Origin: Mycogone perniciosa
Lineage: Eukaryota > Ascomycota > Sordariomycetes > Hypocreales > Hypocreaceae
Assembly: GCA_025331125.1 (NCBI GenBank)
Contig: JAOALB010000101.1
Coordinates: forward strand, 41,908 to 105,907
Reading direction: 5' to 3'
Length of the DNA: 64,000 nt
The translations under genes and the position numbers were made by a program. The notes under the pieces were generated by a model. That model searched no databases. It was not told the DNA's origin and saw nothing but the letters and a program-made list of their open reading frames with translations. This document shows, piece after piece, positions 22,901 to 35,800 of this stretch (position 1 is the stretch's first letter; every line of letters begins with the position of its first letter).

Positions 22901-25900
22901 TCAAGTAAATTATTTCTATAATTAAATTAAAGGTAACTTTTTTAATTCCTTTCTTTAATATATTTAAAGGTTCTATATAGGATTTCTGCCCTGCAGTTAA
23001 AGCTTTTTTAATAGTTTTAATTGCTAAAGAAGCTTTATTATTGCGCTAATAGAGCTAGCCGTTTTCCTAGTCGATATTAAAGTTATTGCATTTAAACTAA
23101 AGATAACCGAGAATAATATTATACCTATTAATATTCGCTATATTGTAAAGAACTACTCTTTTGTATTTAGCGATCTTAAATTTAAGATAATTAGTCTTTT
23201 ACTTAACCTATTTATTATTATATATAAAAGCTCCTCTTTCTATATAATAAAGTTAATATAGTTTAATTTTCTCTTTTTAAAGTAATTATAAGCAATTTAT
23301 AGTTATAGCTATAATAAAATTGCTTATTGCTCTGCTATCTATTAATATATATAGCCAATATCTTTTAATTATTATTTTTAATTTAAAATATAGTAAATCT
23401 TTATTATTACTTTTATTATTTAGTATTTTAAAAGATATAATTTATTAATTATTACTTTATAGCCTTTTTATAAATAATATTAATTATTTCTTAATTCTGT
23501 TCTTTTTATATAGACTTTACAATTAATCGGGGTTCTTTAAAGTAAATACCACCTTCTCCTATTATAGGTAATTCCTTTATAGGTAATAAAGTTAAACTAG
23601 TTTCAATACAGTTCCTTTATAATCTAATTAATCTCTTTATCTTTTAAGGTAGGTTTATACCTTATATACTTTTATATTTACTACTTTTAAAGTTTTTCCT
23701 GTAAGTAAATACTGCATTTATCCTTTTAGCAGTATATATAGTTTAGTAATAAATATAAAGTATTATTAGTTTATTAAATATATTAATCCTTTAATTTATT
23801 TTATTTATATATAATATACTTTAAATTATTATACTTTAAATAATATTATCGGTTATACTTTAACCTTTTATTATAGCGGAAGTATTATTTTATTAATTTC
23901 TTTTAATAGTAAATATAGTATCCTTTAAACTTATATCCTTTAAGTCTTTATAGCTGACAATATTCCTTTAAAGTTTTAGTATTTAGTTTAATAATAATAA
24001 TTTTAAAGTTTTAATACTATATAGTTATAATTTATTCCTTAAAAATATTATAATCTTATATTTATTTTATAAGGTAAAATAAGATTTTAATTAGAAATGT
24101 ATTATATATTACTTTTTTATAAACGTATATTATATATTTATATATAAAATAAGTAATTTAAAATATAGTATAGTACTTTTTATAAATAAGGTTATTTATA
24201 GTATAATTTCTTTATATATAAAAATATATAGGTTTTTTATATATAGTTAAAGTAACTAGAATAGCTTTAATAGTTATTTTATTATTACTTTTATTTTATA
24301 TATAAAGCTGTTTATATAGGTATAGGTTTATCTTATTTTACTATATATTTATAGTAACTCTTTTAATTAAGTTTAGGTAGTATTTATTTAGCTTACCTTT
24401 AAGGTTACTGTTTATAAATAATATATTTTCTAGTTTTAAAAGTATAGCACTATATAATAATAGTTTATATTCTAAAGGGTTATTTTTATTTTTATTATTA
24501 AAGTTACTGCTGTTAATTTATCCTTTATTGCCTACAGTAATTTAGTTAAAATATTAATAGTTAATTACAGTAACTATTTATCTATCTAAGATACTATTAT
24601 TTTTATTTAACTCTATATAGCTAAAGTTTAAGTTTTATTTTATTAAACTGTTTAAATATAGTAAATACCTATTTACTTTATTGTCTTTAAAAATATCTTT
24701 AAGAGTTAAAGACTTAGGTTTTAATTAGTATCCCCTTTAATTTATTATAGATATCCTTTTAGGTTATTTAAAGTATTATCTGTTTTTATTTTTACTGGAT
24801 TTATAAATAAGGCAGCTATTATTATAATATATAGTCTAGCTAAATAATATATAATAGGTAGTTTTTAAAACTATATTAACTTTTTATCTAGGTTTTAGCG
24901 TAGGCTTTTAAAGTTTATTAATTCTTAGCTTTTATAAAGCTTTATAGTCCTTTAAAATATATTTTAGTTTATTACAGTTATAATAAATAACCTTTATTTT
25001 TCCTTTTTAAATAGCATTTAAATCTATTTAACTAAGTCTTTTATTATTAAAGCTAGCAATATATTTTTATTACTTTTTACTTTAATTTATATATCTTTAA
25101 TATTTATAAATTTATCTACACTGCTATTATCCTTTCTTTATATTTAAATAAAGTTTATAAAGTAAATTATCTGCGTTTATATACTTTTTAATAAACTTAG
25201 TAATACCTTTATTGTAAAAGAATTTATAAGCTTTCCTTTTAACTTTTAGTTTAAGTTTATTGTAAGAGCATTTAATAAAAGCAGAGTTTCTTTATTTAAC
25301 TTTAAAAGTATAGTTTTTAAAGTATATAGTATAATTAAAGTATTTTCCCTTTTAAATTAAATTTATAAATTTATTTCTTATAGTATATTCTTTATTAATA
25401 TTATTAAAAATATTCCTTGATTTTTCTTTAAACTAGTTATAGCTAGTAAATATAAATTATATTTATTTATTAGCTTTGCTTTTATTATTAAAGAAATCCC
25501 TTTAAGTAGGTTTAAATTACTTTAAAGCCTTTCCTTTAAGTTATTTAGCAGCTAGCAAAACTGTATTAATCTTTATATTAAAGCTAATTAAAAAATAGGT
25601 AAAGTAGTTATATAGTTAAGTAAAAAACAGTTAAAGCGCTATAGTGCTTTTATTAAAGTGTTTAAGGGGTTATATTTTAAGCGACTCTCTTAAGTCCCTT
25701 AAAGGTTAGTTCCTTTTATAGTTTAATAAAAGGTTTAAAGCAGGCAGGGCCTAATTCTGTAAGTTTATAATAGTTGCTTGCTGTTAGTAAATTATTTATT
25801 AAAGTCTAGCGTTTTCAGTAATTAAAGATTAATAGCATTATTCCTATTTTATATAGTTAACTTTTATATATTAAAAGGCTTCCTTTATATAAATATATAG

Positions 25901-26092
25901 TTATTCCGTTTTATTAACTTTATCTTTATCTTTGCTTTTATTTAAATTATTATCTCTATTATTGTTTTATTTTTAGCGAGGAGGTAAAATAGAGGGTAAA
26001 CTGTTAGGATTATTAAAAGAGGATACTGCAGTAGATATATTTACAGTATTACTTAGGATTTTCAATAGCCTTTTAAATAAAAGTTATTAATA

Positions 26093-26480
26093 TATAATAA
26101 TCCAGGTTAATTCTTTAACAGTTAAACTAAGGTTTATGGGTTTATATTAACAGAAAGGTTAAACATAAATATTAAATAAGGCAATATAGTTACTATTTTA
26201 TAAAACAGGTAGTTTAAGTAAATAATTATATTAATAACTATTTAAGTAACTCTATTAAATAATTATAATTTATTTAGTTTTATATATAAAGGAGATATAT
26301 AGTGAATGTATTTAAATCGTTTAGATTATAGTGATCCTGTTAATCCAGGATTACAGTTTCGTATAGTAATCCTTTTTATAGGATTACGCTTATAGTTACA
26401 ATCTATTAATGATTGGTTAAAGGTTCCGACGTTCTGCTGTAATCCTGTAACCAGGTCTTTGATATAGTTAGGTCGTGACA
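26093..26480 (-). repeat. Right LTR of gypsy A copy 1 (5' LTR in element sense)
   Basis: 388 bp, the same length as the left LTR. Its last 130 bp keep many C and G (aatccaggattacagtttcg, ttccgacgttctgctgtaat) that the left LTR has lost, so the two LTRs have been mutated to different degrees. Confidence 0.92.
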
Positions 26481-26486
26481 CTTAGC

Positions 26487-26850
26487 TGTTAATATAATTG
26501 CTTAACTATAAACGCTGTAGCTTTATTGCTTATAAATACTATAATAGTATTATCCTCGCTTAAAATATAATCGCTGCCGTTTACAGTAAATATTAATTTT
26601 AGCTGTAAACTAAAGATATTCTAATTATATAAAAACTTCCGCATAAAGGAATATAATATAAATGCATTTTAGTACTCTCCTATAGTATTAATTAAAGCGT
26701 TATTGCTACTAATTACAGTATTTCCTATTTTAAGGTATCGGATTGCATTATCTTTTCCTTTAAAAGTATATATCTCCTATTAGCCTATTTTAATAACTAA
26801 TAAGGCTAGGTTATAACAATACCCCTACCTTTAGAATTTAATGTTTTAAA
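26487..26850 (-). pseudogene. RIP-mutated frame interrupted by gypsy A copy 1
   Basis: On the minus strand a frame from about 26850 to 26487 is broken only by TAA/TAG. It includes FKGKDNAIRYLKIGNTVI and FTVNGSDYILSEDNTI. If the element and one CTTAG are left out, the same frame can be continued into the left flank (19556 downward) for some 40 codons. The product is not recognised. The stretch 26851-27510 is A+T-rich without a clear frame. Confidence 0.4.
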
Positions 26851-27511
26851 GAGGATATACTATATTTTAAGCTTTATAGCTGCTTTATAATAGTAGTTAT
26901 CCGCGCTATAAACTAAAGCTTCTATAGCTTTTATAGTTAAATATATTAAATAAAGAAAACTAATATTATAGGAAAAATTTAAGGTTAAATATCTATACCC
27001 TAATAAGTTAAAGGGCCTATATTTAATTAAGATTAAAAGTAGATATACTGTTAACTATAAGGTATAGTATAATGTATTAGTTATTATATATTAATTTAGG
27101 CAGCTAGGCCTAAGTTTAACTTTTACTACAGTTAAATAGAAATAAAAGGGGTATTTAATTATCTTTATATAGGGCAAATAAAATAAAATAAAATTATAAC
27201 AGTTATAGTATAAGTTAAAAGTTTAATAATAATATAATATTTAGCTATAAATATATTTATAATTATAGAGTATTACAGGAATATATATTATACTATAATA
27301 AATATAGATAATTTAAGTTTTTATTTTACTTTTCCTTAAATTAATGCTTTAGTGCAATATAATCAACTAAACTAAACGCTAGCTATAATAAAATCCGGCA
27401 ATATATAGCCATCTATTAAATGCAACGCTATTAGCTAAGCTATAGACCCTATATTAAAACGTCGACCTACTTTAATCTTTATTTTTATTTTTAATACTAT
27501 TAGTAATTTAA

Positions 27512-28620
27512 GTTATTCTGCCTTATATATATCAGTATTTAAGCAGCGTTAACTCTCGCTATAGGCTGCGCAATATTAATAACCTGGGAACCACCGCGGA
27601 TAATACGCTAGCTAGCAGAGTTGTTAATATAAGTAATATCCTTATTTTTAAACTAAATACACTTCTAGATCGTAACTTTACAGTTACTGTGGAAGACACT
27701 AATATATATAGTAGAGAGCAGGTTATAGGCAATATTAAAGTAGTTGTATACACTACTATTAAAGATAGCAGTAATATCTTTACTAATAATGGAAGAGATA
27801 AAAGCTTTACTATTAAAGTGGTTTTTAATAAAGTTAGTTATATTATAAATAATAGCAGCAATAGTAATAAAGCCTTTTCTGTTTTTAGTTTAGGCAATAA
27901 AGTTATCCTAGTCGATAATAGGGAGCTGCTTTAAGGGAGTACTTTAATTAAAAATAGTATATTTCTAGTTAAGCTTTTTCTAGAGCTACTAGATATAGCC
28001 CTTTTTAATTTTATTAGAATGGAACTGCTTTAGGTTATAGGTAAAGCTAAAATACTTTTAAATATAGATCATCTATTTAATAGGGTTATATTACTACTAT
28101 TTAATAGTATTATAGTAGTTTAAAGGGAACTTATAGTAAAAGTTATAGTAATCTTTACTAAAAGTAATAAAAGCAGGAATAATATAATTGTAAAGGGAGT
28201 TATAGTTATTAAAAGGCTGGTTATTAAGTTAATAGGCTAAAGAATTAATATAGAAGGTAGCCTACTAGATAAACTAAATATAGAGGATACTGCTATAAAT
28301 AAATTTACCTAGCCAGTTATTCGATAAAAGACTATAAAAGATAGTAAGGAAGATAAGGCCTATAGAGATAATATATTTAAGGTAGTTATAGTACTGCTAG
28401 ATAATAATACTATCTTTATTTAGGTCGGTAATATCAGTATAGCCGATATACTTAGGGTTTTATTTAAAGAGTATTAAGTTAAGGTAAAAGTAAAGGAGAC
28501 CTTTACAGATAAAGTAAAGGTTTTTATTAGTATTAATGTATTGGTAGTAAATATAGTGCTTTTAGGACTACGATTAAATAAAACCTTAATAGTGTTAGTA
28601 TTAATAGCTGTAAGGTAAAT
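27512..28620 (+). pseudogene. RIP-mutated gene of unknown function
   Basis: Plus-strand frame 2 runs from about 27512 to a TAA near 28617 and has rather few stops. An 81-codon stretch at 27689-27934 is fully open (NNGRDKSFTIKVVFNKVSYI and a neighbouring asparagine/serine-rich part). Later parts are valine/isoleucine/lysine-rich (for example ADILRVLFKEYQVKVKVKET). The product looks beta-rich and soluble, and I do not recognise it. A following region (28620-28811) and its continuation after gypsy B (35418 onward) may be the next exon or a second gene. Confidence 0.45.
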
Positions 28621-28811
28621 CTTTAGGGGGAGAGTGGCTTTATAAAAGGTGTAAGCCTAAAGACAATAGTATTTTAAGTAAGTTAATAGTATATTTAAAA
28701 GATATTATATCTTTAATAAATTTAAGGAATTTTTAGGAAAATTAAATAATTTACTGGCTATAATTCCTAGACTAGTATTAAAGTAGTAAATAATAGTAAA
28801 GATAGTAGTAT

Positions 28812-28973
28812 TGTTATGGCACTAAACCTGCCCTCTAATAACTTATTAGTATTGTATATATCCTTACGTAATAGCTTAGTCCTATACCTCCAAACTATAT
28901 TCTTATAGCTTCTTGCCTTATTTAAGGCATAATAAAGATATTACTTTAACCCGCTGTTCCGTATACTGTAATA
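28812..28973 (+). repeat. 5' LTR of gypsy B
   Basis: Begins tgttatggcactaaacctgc and ends gtatactgtaata. It matches 35253-35412 along its whole length. Confidence 0.93.
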
Positions 28974-31900
28974 GTTTATGCCTTCCTATAACGACTGCGC
29001 TATTACCTTTAGCCTTTAACCCTGCTTAAAAAGAATTAATAAAGTCGCCGACAGCCTAATTATAATACTATAAAAAGCCCTATATCTTACAGGAAATTCA
29101 CTAATCCTTCACTATAGCAAAACCTTAAGCCTAAAAGCCTATATCCCTACAGTAAAAAATATATCTTAGCTTAACTCTTTAACCTATACTTAATTCCTTA
29201 GCCTGCATTTAACTTAAAAATACTAAAATAAAAATAAAAGGCATAGAGGGGGACTTTAATTAAAAAGCAAGGCTTATTAATTACTTCTGCGACTAGCCTT
29301 ATATCTATACTATTTTAAAAGCTTATAATAATAACTATAACCTAACTTTATAGCTTTAAGCACTAGAATTTAAGCAGCTCTTTAATATTATCTTTAATTA
29401 TTTTTAAAACTAAAAGTATAACTTTAATATAGCCTTAAAATAAAAAAAGGCTAAAAACACTACTATTATTAAAAACCTAAAGCTTGCCTAATATAAGGTT
29501 TAAAGTTAAAGCAATATAATCAATAAACTTATTAAAGCTAAAAGTAATAATATCTTTAAGCGTTAAACTAATAACTTTAAAAATAAATTTAACACTAAAG
29601 ATAAAGATATAAAAACCTATTAATAAAAGTATATAAACTAGCGTTTTACTATACTATATAATATTATAATTAATATTAAATACTTTAAGACCTTTTATAA
29701 ATATATCCTTTATATTAACAGTTAATTAAATAGTAATACCTATAACTTAATATAAAAGGCATTAAACTATATTATAATAAAAATGGATAACTATATAATA
29801 TAAAAATAGGGAAGTAGTAAAACTTTTATTAAATTCCTAAATTTATAGTATAAAACTTTTAATCTTTCGCGATCTGCTGCTTAAGAGTTTAATACCTACT
29901 ATATAGTAAATAAGCTGTTTTAGAACTTTATTACCGAATTCTATAAACTAGCAGCCTAAGCCAGTAAAACCAATACCTAAAAAGTTAATGCCTTTTACCT
30001 TAAAGTATTTAAAAGGATAGCTGCTGCCTTTATTAATAAAAGTAATAAGCCTATAAGTAAAGATAACAAGTCTATTTAAAGAACTTTTAGTTAGAAAGTA
30101 TATAATAACCTCGAAAAGCAGGCCTATTACGCTAAACTTAAAGGCAACTATAAATTTAAAAAGCTAAATAGTAACTATACTCTTTAATAAGCTTTACTTT
30201 AAAATAAACTAAACCCTTTAAAGTAAAAAGATATAAGTAATCCTATATAGTTAAATACTATATCCTTTACTTTACAATGCAAAAAATACCAATAACTCTA
30301 TAACCTATACTACTATTATAGCAGTTAATATATAGTTAATAACTATATAGAAAAGCAGAAAGCTAATATTATAAAACCTTAAACTTTATAGGGATATAGT
30401 AGTGGTTTCCTAAAATACAGAATATATTAAAGTAATAGCATTATAGCGCTTTAAGGCAAAGTATATATCTTAAGCTAAGGAAGAGGTATACTGGCATTAT
30501 AAATTCCTATTCCCTAGTTTCTGTAATACTAGCACTTTTTAGCTTAAAGAAATAACCTATTATACTATAAAAACCTATTCCTATACTATATTAATAAAAC
30601 TGGCTTTATTAAAAGATTAATTACTTTTAGTAATATATTTGTCTATAAAGATATAACTTTTAATATAAAAAGGCAGGGAAAAGAGTAGCTTCCTAATAAT
30701 ATTATATTAAAAAGCATAATAAAATATTAAAATAGCCTATAAATTTAATACCTTTATAGATATAATAGATTATTATTAATAACAGACTATTAATTTTAAA
30801 TACTATAAATAGTAATTTACTATTTATTTATACTATATTATTCCTCGCGCATTTATTAGTAACTATATTAACCTTTATTAATAATAGCTGTTTAGTATAA
30901 GGCTTTATAAACTAGCATTTTCTTTAAAAGTCCTAAATCTTAATAATATAATTGCCTAAACTAAAAAGCTTTATTTTAGCTAATAGTAAAGCAGCAGTAT
31001 AGTTTATTAATTATATAATCCTAGATATAGGAATAAAGGAATATAGAAAGCTATATATATTTTTATTAGTAATCTTTTAAATTAAAACCCCTTTATTTTT
31101 AGAATACTATAGCTATAGCCATATAATCTTAATATTAACTAGCCTATATTAATAGTTACCTTTAATTTACAATACTATTTAATAAATTATTGCCTTTAAA
31201 CCTATACTATACTAATAATCCCTAGGTTAATAATTATTTTATATAATATTAATATCCTAAGCAAACCTTTAAAGTTAGCACTTTATACTACCAGTAAAAA
31301 ATAAAATAATATATTAAAAAGGATAAAAAAGAAAGTTAAAAAGAAAGTTAAATTCTAAGCCTATATTAAAAGTATATTAAAGGATATAACGCCTTAATAA
31401 GGAGAAAGGGACCTATATATTAACCTTATATTAACATTAAAGCAAAATCACTATTATATTTATTAACTTAATAACTGTAAGGGATTAGAGACTAAGGTAT
31501 AAATAATATTAAATAAGCCTTTAATACCAGTTTTAATAACGCCTATAGCCGGTAGCTATTAATATTTATATTAATATAACCTAGTATAACTCTTTAAGTT
31601 AAGTATACTAATACCTAATAAGCCTATAGCAGTAGCACTATATAAGCGACCTAACCTAATAGATATTTAAATATCTACTGCAATATTATTTATTTAATTC
31701 TATAAAGACCTATCTGCCTAGTATATAAAATTAATTTAAATAAACCTAGCAAAAGATATATAAAAGCAGGAATATAAAGCGTACCAACTATTAGAGCTTA
31801 ATAAGGATACTTTCGCAAATGTATTATAAGGATAAGGCAGCTTTGCAGCGGCATAAGCACTATTCCTTTAAGCTTTCTATAAATTCCTTGCGCACTGCTA

Positions 31901-34900
31901 TAGCGGAAAGCACCTTTAAAGGATATTAAAGTCTAATATCGATAAATTTATAAAAGTAAAGCCGGAATTAATAAAAAGTAATATTTAAAAAAAACTTTTT
32001 AATTAATTATAAAATAAAATTATTAGCTTCCTTTTATAACTAATAAATAAACTTCCTTTTAAGAGATTATAAAACTATAAAATTAAGCTTTTACTAAGGA
32101 AAAAACTATTATATTAAAAGAACCGCCTAATATTACTAAGCGAACTTTAGGTTATAAGAAAATAGCTAAATAAAAACTTAGCTAAAGGATTTATTAGGGA
32201 ATCTAAAGCGAGATATACTGCCCCCCTACTCTTTACTATAAAACTTAAAAAAGGCGTCTACATTTATTAAAACTATTAAAGCTTTAATACTATTACTATA
32301 AAGAATTATTACCTATTACCGCTAATCTAGGAAATATTAAATACTTTATATAATACTAGATTTTATATTAAGCTAGATATAATAGCTGCCTTTAATAAAC
32401 TTAAAATTATAAAGAGATATAAATAAAAAACAGCTTTTATAACTTAGTTTAGGCTATTTAAAACCTTTATTATACCTTTTAGCCTTTATAATGCCTTAGC
32501 CTCTTTTTAACACTCTATTAACTATACCCTATATAATTTATTTAATAAAACTTATATAGCCTACTTTAATAATATCTTAATCTATTTAATTATATAAAAG
32601 GAATATTAATAATATATATAGGAAATTATAGATAAATTAATTAATATAAGTTTTTAAATTAATATTAAAAAATGTAAATTTAAGACAATAAAAATAAAAT
32701 AGTTTAATTTAATTATTATAAGTAATAGTATTAAGATAAACTTTAAGAAAATAGCTATAATTATAAGTTAAAAAAGACCCTTAAACCTCTATAAACTTTA
32801 ATATTTCCTAAGCTTTATGAATTTCTATTAGTGGTTTATTAAAGACTTTTTTAATATCTGTAAACCTTTAAATAGCTTTTTAAGAAAAGATATACTATAG
32901 AATTAAATAAAACTTTATACCGCTGCATTTGACTGCCTTAAAACCTAGTTTATAACTGCCTTAATCCTTGCCTTTTTTAACTATAATAAAAAGACAATCC
33001 TAGAAACGGATACTTTAAACTAAATATTTAATAGTATTCTCTTTTAGTATAATAAAAATAGTATCCTGCAACTAATAGTATATTTTTTATTAAAGCATTT
33101 ACCTGCTAAATACAATTATAAGATTTATAATAAAGAATTACTAGCTATTATTAAATTATTAAAAGAATAGCGCTTTAAGCTTTAAAGTATAGAAAATAAA
33201 TTTAAGATTATTATAAACTATAAAAACCAAAAATACTTTATGACTATTAAAGTGTTAAATTAAAAATAAATCTGCTAGTTTAAATTCCTATCCTAATATA
33301 ATTTCCAGATTATTTATTAGCTTAAGTTAAAAGCAGTAAAGCCTAATATATTAAGTAAAAGATATTAAGATATTTTAATAAAGTTAAACTAAAATAATAG
33401 CTAATTAAAAAAAAGAAAAAAAACTTTACTCTTAGAAAGCCGCTTTAACCTTTATACCTATACTAATATTATAGGGAAGTATAAATAATAAAAACCTCTT
33501 TACTATAACGACTAGTACTTTAATCCTAGACTTAGAGATATCGATTAATAGAATAATCAATAAGGCTTATAAAACATTAAATATAGCGAGTATTATAATT
33601 CAGGCGCTTTAAGACCTAGCTGTTTAATAATAGCCTAAAAGCATTTAAAGTAACTTAAAGGCAGCTATATAAAACTTTTAAATCTGCAGTAACTAAATAT
33701 ATTACTAGGAATAACTTTTCCTTTTATTAATAAATAAAGTAAAGATATAAATTATATATTAAATATACTTTTTTAGGCTAAAAGGATACCTAAAATAAAT
33801 AAAAATACTAAAATTTTTTAACTATATATACTAATAGCCGTAAATATTAGTTAATATTAATACTTTTATTAAAGGTTATAACCTATACTTTTAAATAAAG
33901 TTAAATAAGTCTATTCTTTTAAGATTTTTAAAACTATTACTAGTATTATTTTAGGTTTAAAGTAATATTTTAATAGACTATATTATACTATTACTTAACT
34001 ATAACTAATAGGGCTTAATTTATAAAAATATCTTTATAGTAGTATACTGCTTAATAAAGATATACTATTTTATTGCTACTTATATACTTAATATTAAAGA
34101 ATTTACTAATGCCTTTATCTTATGCATTTACGCTTTATATAAAGCCCTAGAAACAATTATATTAAACCAGGGTACCCAGTTTATATTTAAGTTTTAAAAG
34201 CAGCTATCTTAATAACTTAAAATCTACTTTAAATATTCCTTAGCCTATTATCCAGAGACTAATAGCTAGACTAAACAATTAAATGCAGGGGTAAAGCAGT
34301 ATTTTAGGCAGTTTATAAATTTTCACTAAAATAATTAAATAGACTAGTTACTATTTACAGAGTTTGCCTAAAATAATTAAGTATCTAAGATAATAGGAAC
34401 CTTACTATTCTTTATAAATTATAGTTTTTATTTACGCCTAGGAGTTAAGCCTTTAAACCCCTGCCTATTAAATTTATCTATTACTTAAAAAAGGAGTTTC
34501 TATAAAGCAAACACTATAGCTAAGCATTTCCAATAAATCCTAAATTAACTAAAAGCCTTTATAGTATAATTAATTACCTAATATAAAGCTGCAGCTAATA
34601 TATTAAAGGAGGACTTATATTAATTTGCAGTTAGCGAAAAGGTATAGTTAAAGACTAAATACTTTAAAATAAACCGCCTAATAAAGAAGGGAGATAATAA
34701 ATAGGTGGGCCTATATAAAATCTTTAATATATACCTTTAAGCCTGCCGATTTAAACTCTTTAACTGCATCTGCATTTTCCCTGTATTCTATAACTCTCTC
34801 TTTAAACTACTAGCAGTTAATAAAGTAGGCTAACAGATATATCTGTTAAGATAAAAAGCTATTAATAAATAAGAGAATAAAAATATATAGGGATAAATCT

Positions 34901-35237
34901 TTAAAAGACATAATAAAATAAATAAAATAGTAGAAAAGTAGGAATTTAATAATATCCTCGACTGCTATAATAAAGATAGCCTATACTATTATATAGCCTA
35001 GAAATACTATACACTAAGCTGGCAACCCGCGAAGGACCTTAAAGGATAAGACGCTGCCCTTTTAGAATACTATATAAAAAACCCTAATAAGCCTGGCCTG
35101 CCTGCCTAGGTTAAAAAGAGGAAGATAACTGACCAGCTAGACCCGCGACGCAGCAGCCGCTTATAATAGAATTAATATAATAGGAGGATTAGAATATATA
35201 TAGTTTTAGAATAGCCATTTAAAGGCAAATGGAGTTT

Positions 35238-35249
35238 GAAAGGGGGGGG
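35238..35249 (+). other. Polypurine tract of gypsy B
   Basis: gaaagggggggg, three bases before the 3' LTR. Confidence 0.85.
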
Positions 35250-35252
35250 TAC

Positions 35253-35412
35253 TATTACAGCACTAAACCTGCCCTCTAATAACTTATCAGTATCATATAC
35301 ATTCTTATATAATAGCTTAGTCCTATACCTCTAAACCACATTCTTATAGCTTCTTGCCTTATTTAAGGCATAATAAAGATATTACTTTAACCTGCTATTC
35401 TATATGCTGTAA
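35253..35412 (+). repeat. 3' LTR of gypsy B
   Basis: Begins tattacagcactaaacctgc and ends atatgctgtaata. The terminal TG has become TA, as RIP would produce. Confidence 0.93.
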
Positions 35413-35417
35413 TAAAT

Positions 35418-35800
35418 ATAGAGTTAAAGAGGAACCTAATAGGCAGAGATAAAGTTAAGTATAAGGATAAAGATAATAAAGGAGGTATTAAGTTAATTAA
35501 TATATTTATGCTAGTTAGACTAGGTTATAGGCTAGTTAGTAATATAAACTTTTTTAGGATTGAATTTGGCGGTGCCTTTAGTATAGAGAGGTATATAGTC
35601 AGTAATGCTATTTAAGAATGTTTAAGCCTGTGCCTTTAAAGCTGCAGCTATTAACCTAGATATAGTGACTGAGTTGGCCTGTTTTTGATGTCTGGGTTAG
35701 AAGATATTAATAATATTATTAAAGAACGAGAGCAATTAATTTAAGCTAAAAAGAGAGAAAGGAAAGAGGAAGGTTAAGGATAAAGATAAAGAGTTAAAAA
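35418..35800 (+). pseudogene. Continuation of the dead frame split by gypsy B
   Basis: Directly after the right target duplication a plus-strand frame is open for about 60 codons (IELKRNLIGRDKVKYKDKD...; GYRLVSNINFFRIEFGGAFS). It then continues to about 35800 with TAA/TAG/TGA only and ends in a lysine/glutamate-rich part. Upstream of the insertion the matching frame is ambiguous. The product is unknown. Confidence 0.45.

Larger units (their letters stand above)
19562..26480 (-). mobile_element. Ty3/gypsy chromovirus A, copy 1, RIP-mutated, integrase deletion
   Basis: Two 388-bp LTRs (19562-19949 and 26093-26480) bound a minus-strand element of 6919 bp, flanked by a perfect 5-bp duplication CTTAG (19557-19561 and 26481-26485). 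The antisense polypurine tract ccccctcc lies just inside the left LTR, which gives the orientation. Reverse transcriptase is readable on the minus strand: FKGAYNLI near 22360, a PFGFIN block at 22260-22280, and YLNN (formerly YLDD, GAT to AAT) at 22179-22190. Downstream, near 20930, sits an integrase-tail (GPY/F-like) stretch. Compared with copy 2, about 830 bp are missing near 21410, where the integrase core should be. All coding regions carry many stops, so the copy is dead. Confidence 0.93.
28812..35412 (+). mobile_element. Ty3/gypsy chromovirus B, complete but RIP-mutated
   Basis: LTRs at 28812-28973 (162 bp) and 35253-35412 (160 bp) bound 6601 bp. Target duplications are AGTAT (28807-28811) and AATAT (35413-35417), which differ by one G-to-A change. 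The LTR ends are TGTTAYRG...CTGTAAYA. A gag-like region lies near 29.2-30.3 kb. Reverse transcriptase lies at about 32.3-32.6 kb (YIKLDIIAAFNKLKI, IPFSLYNA, and YFNNILIY, the former YLDD box). The integrase core lies at about 33.9-34.45 kb (ETIILNQGTQFIFKF, SLAYYPETNSQT). A chromodomain-type tail lies at about 34.95-35.17 kb (LSWQPAKDLKGCDAALLEYY). The polypurine tract is at 35238-35249. Stops throughout make it dead, although all domains are still in order. Confidence 0.95.

Noticed and set aside
27559..27753. 64-codon minus-strand open frame
   Set aside because: Antisense to the longer coherent plus-strand frame at 27512-28620.
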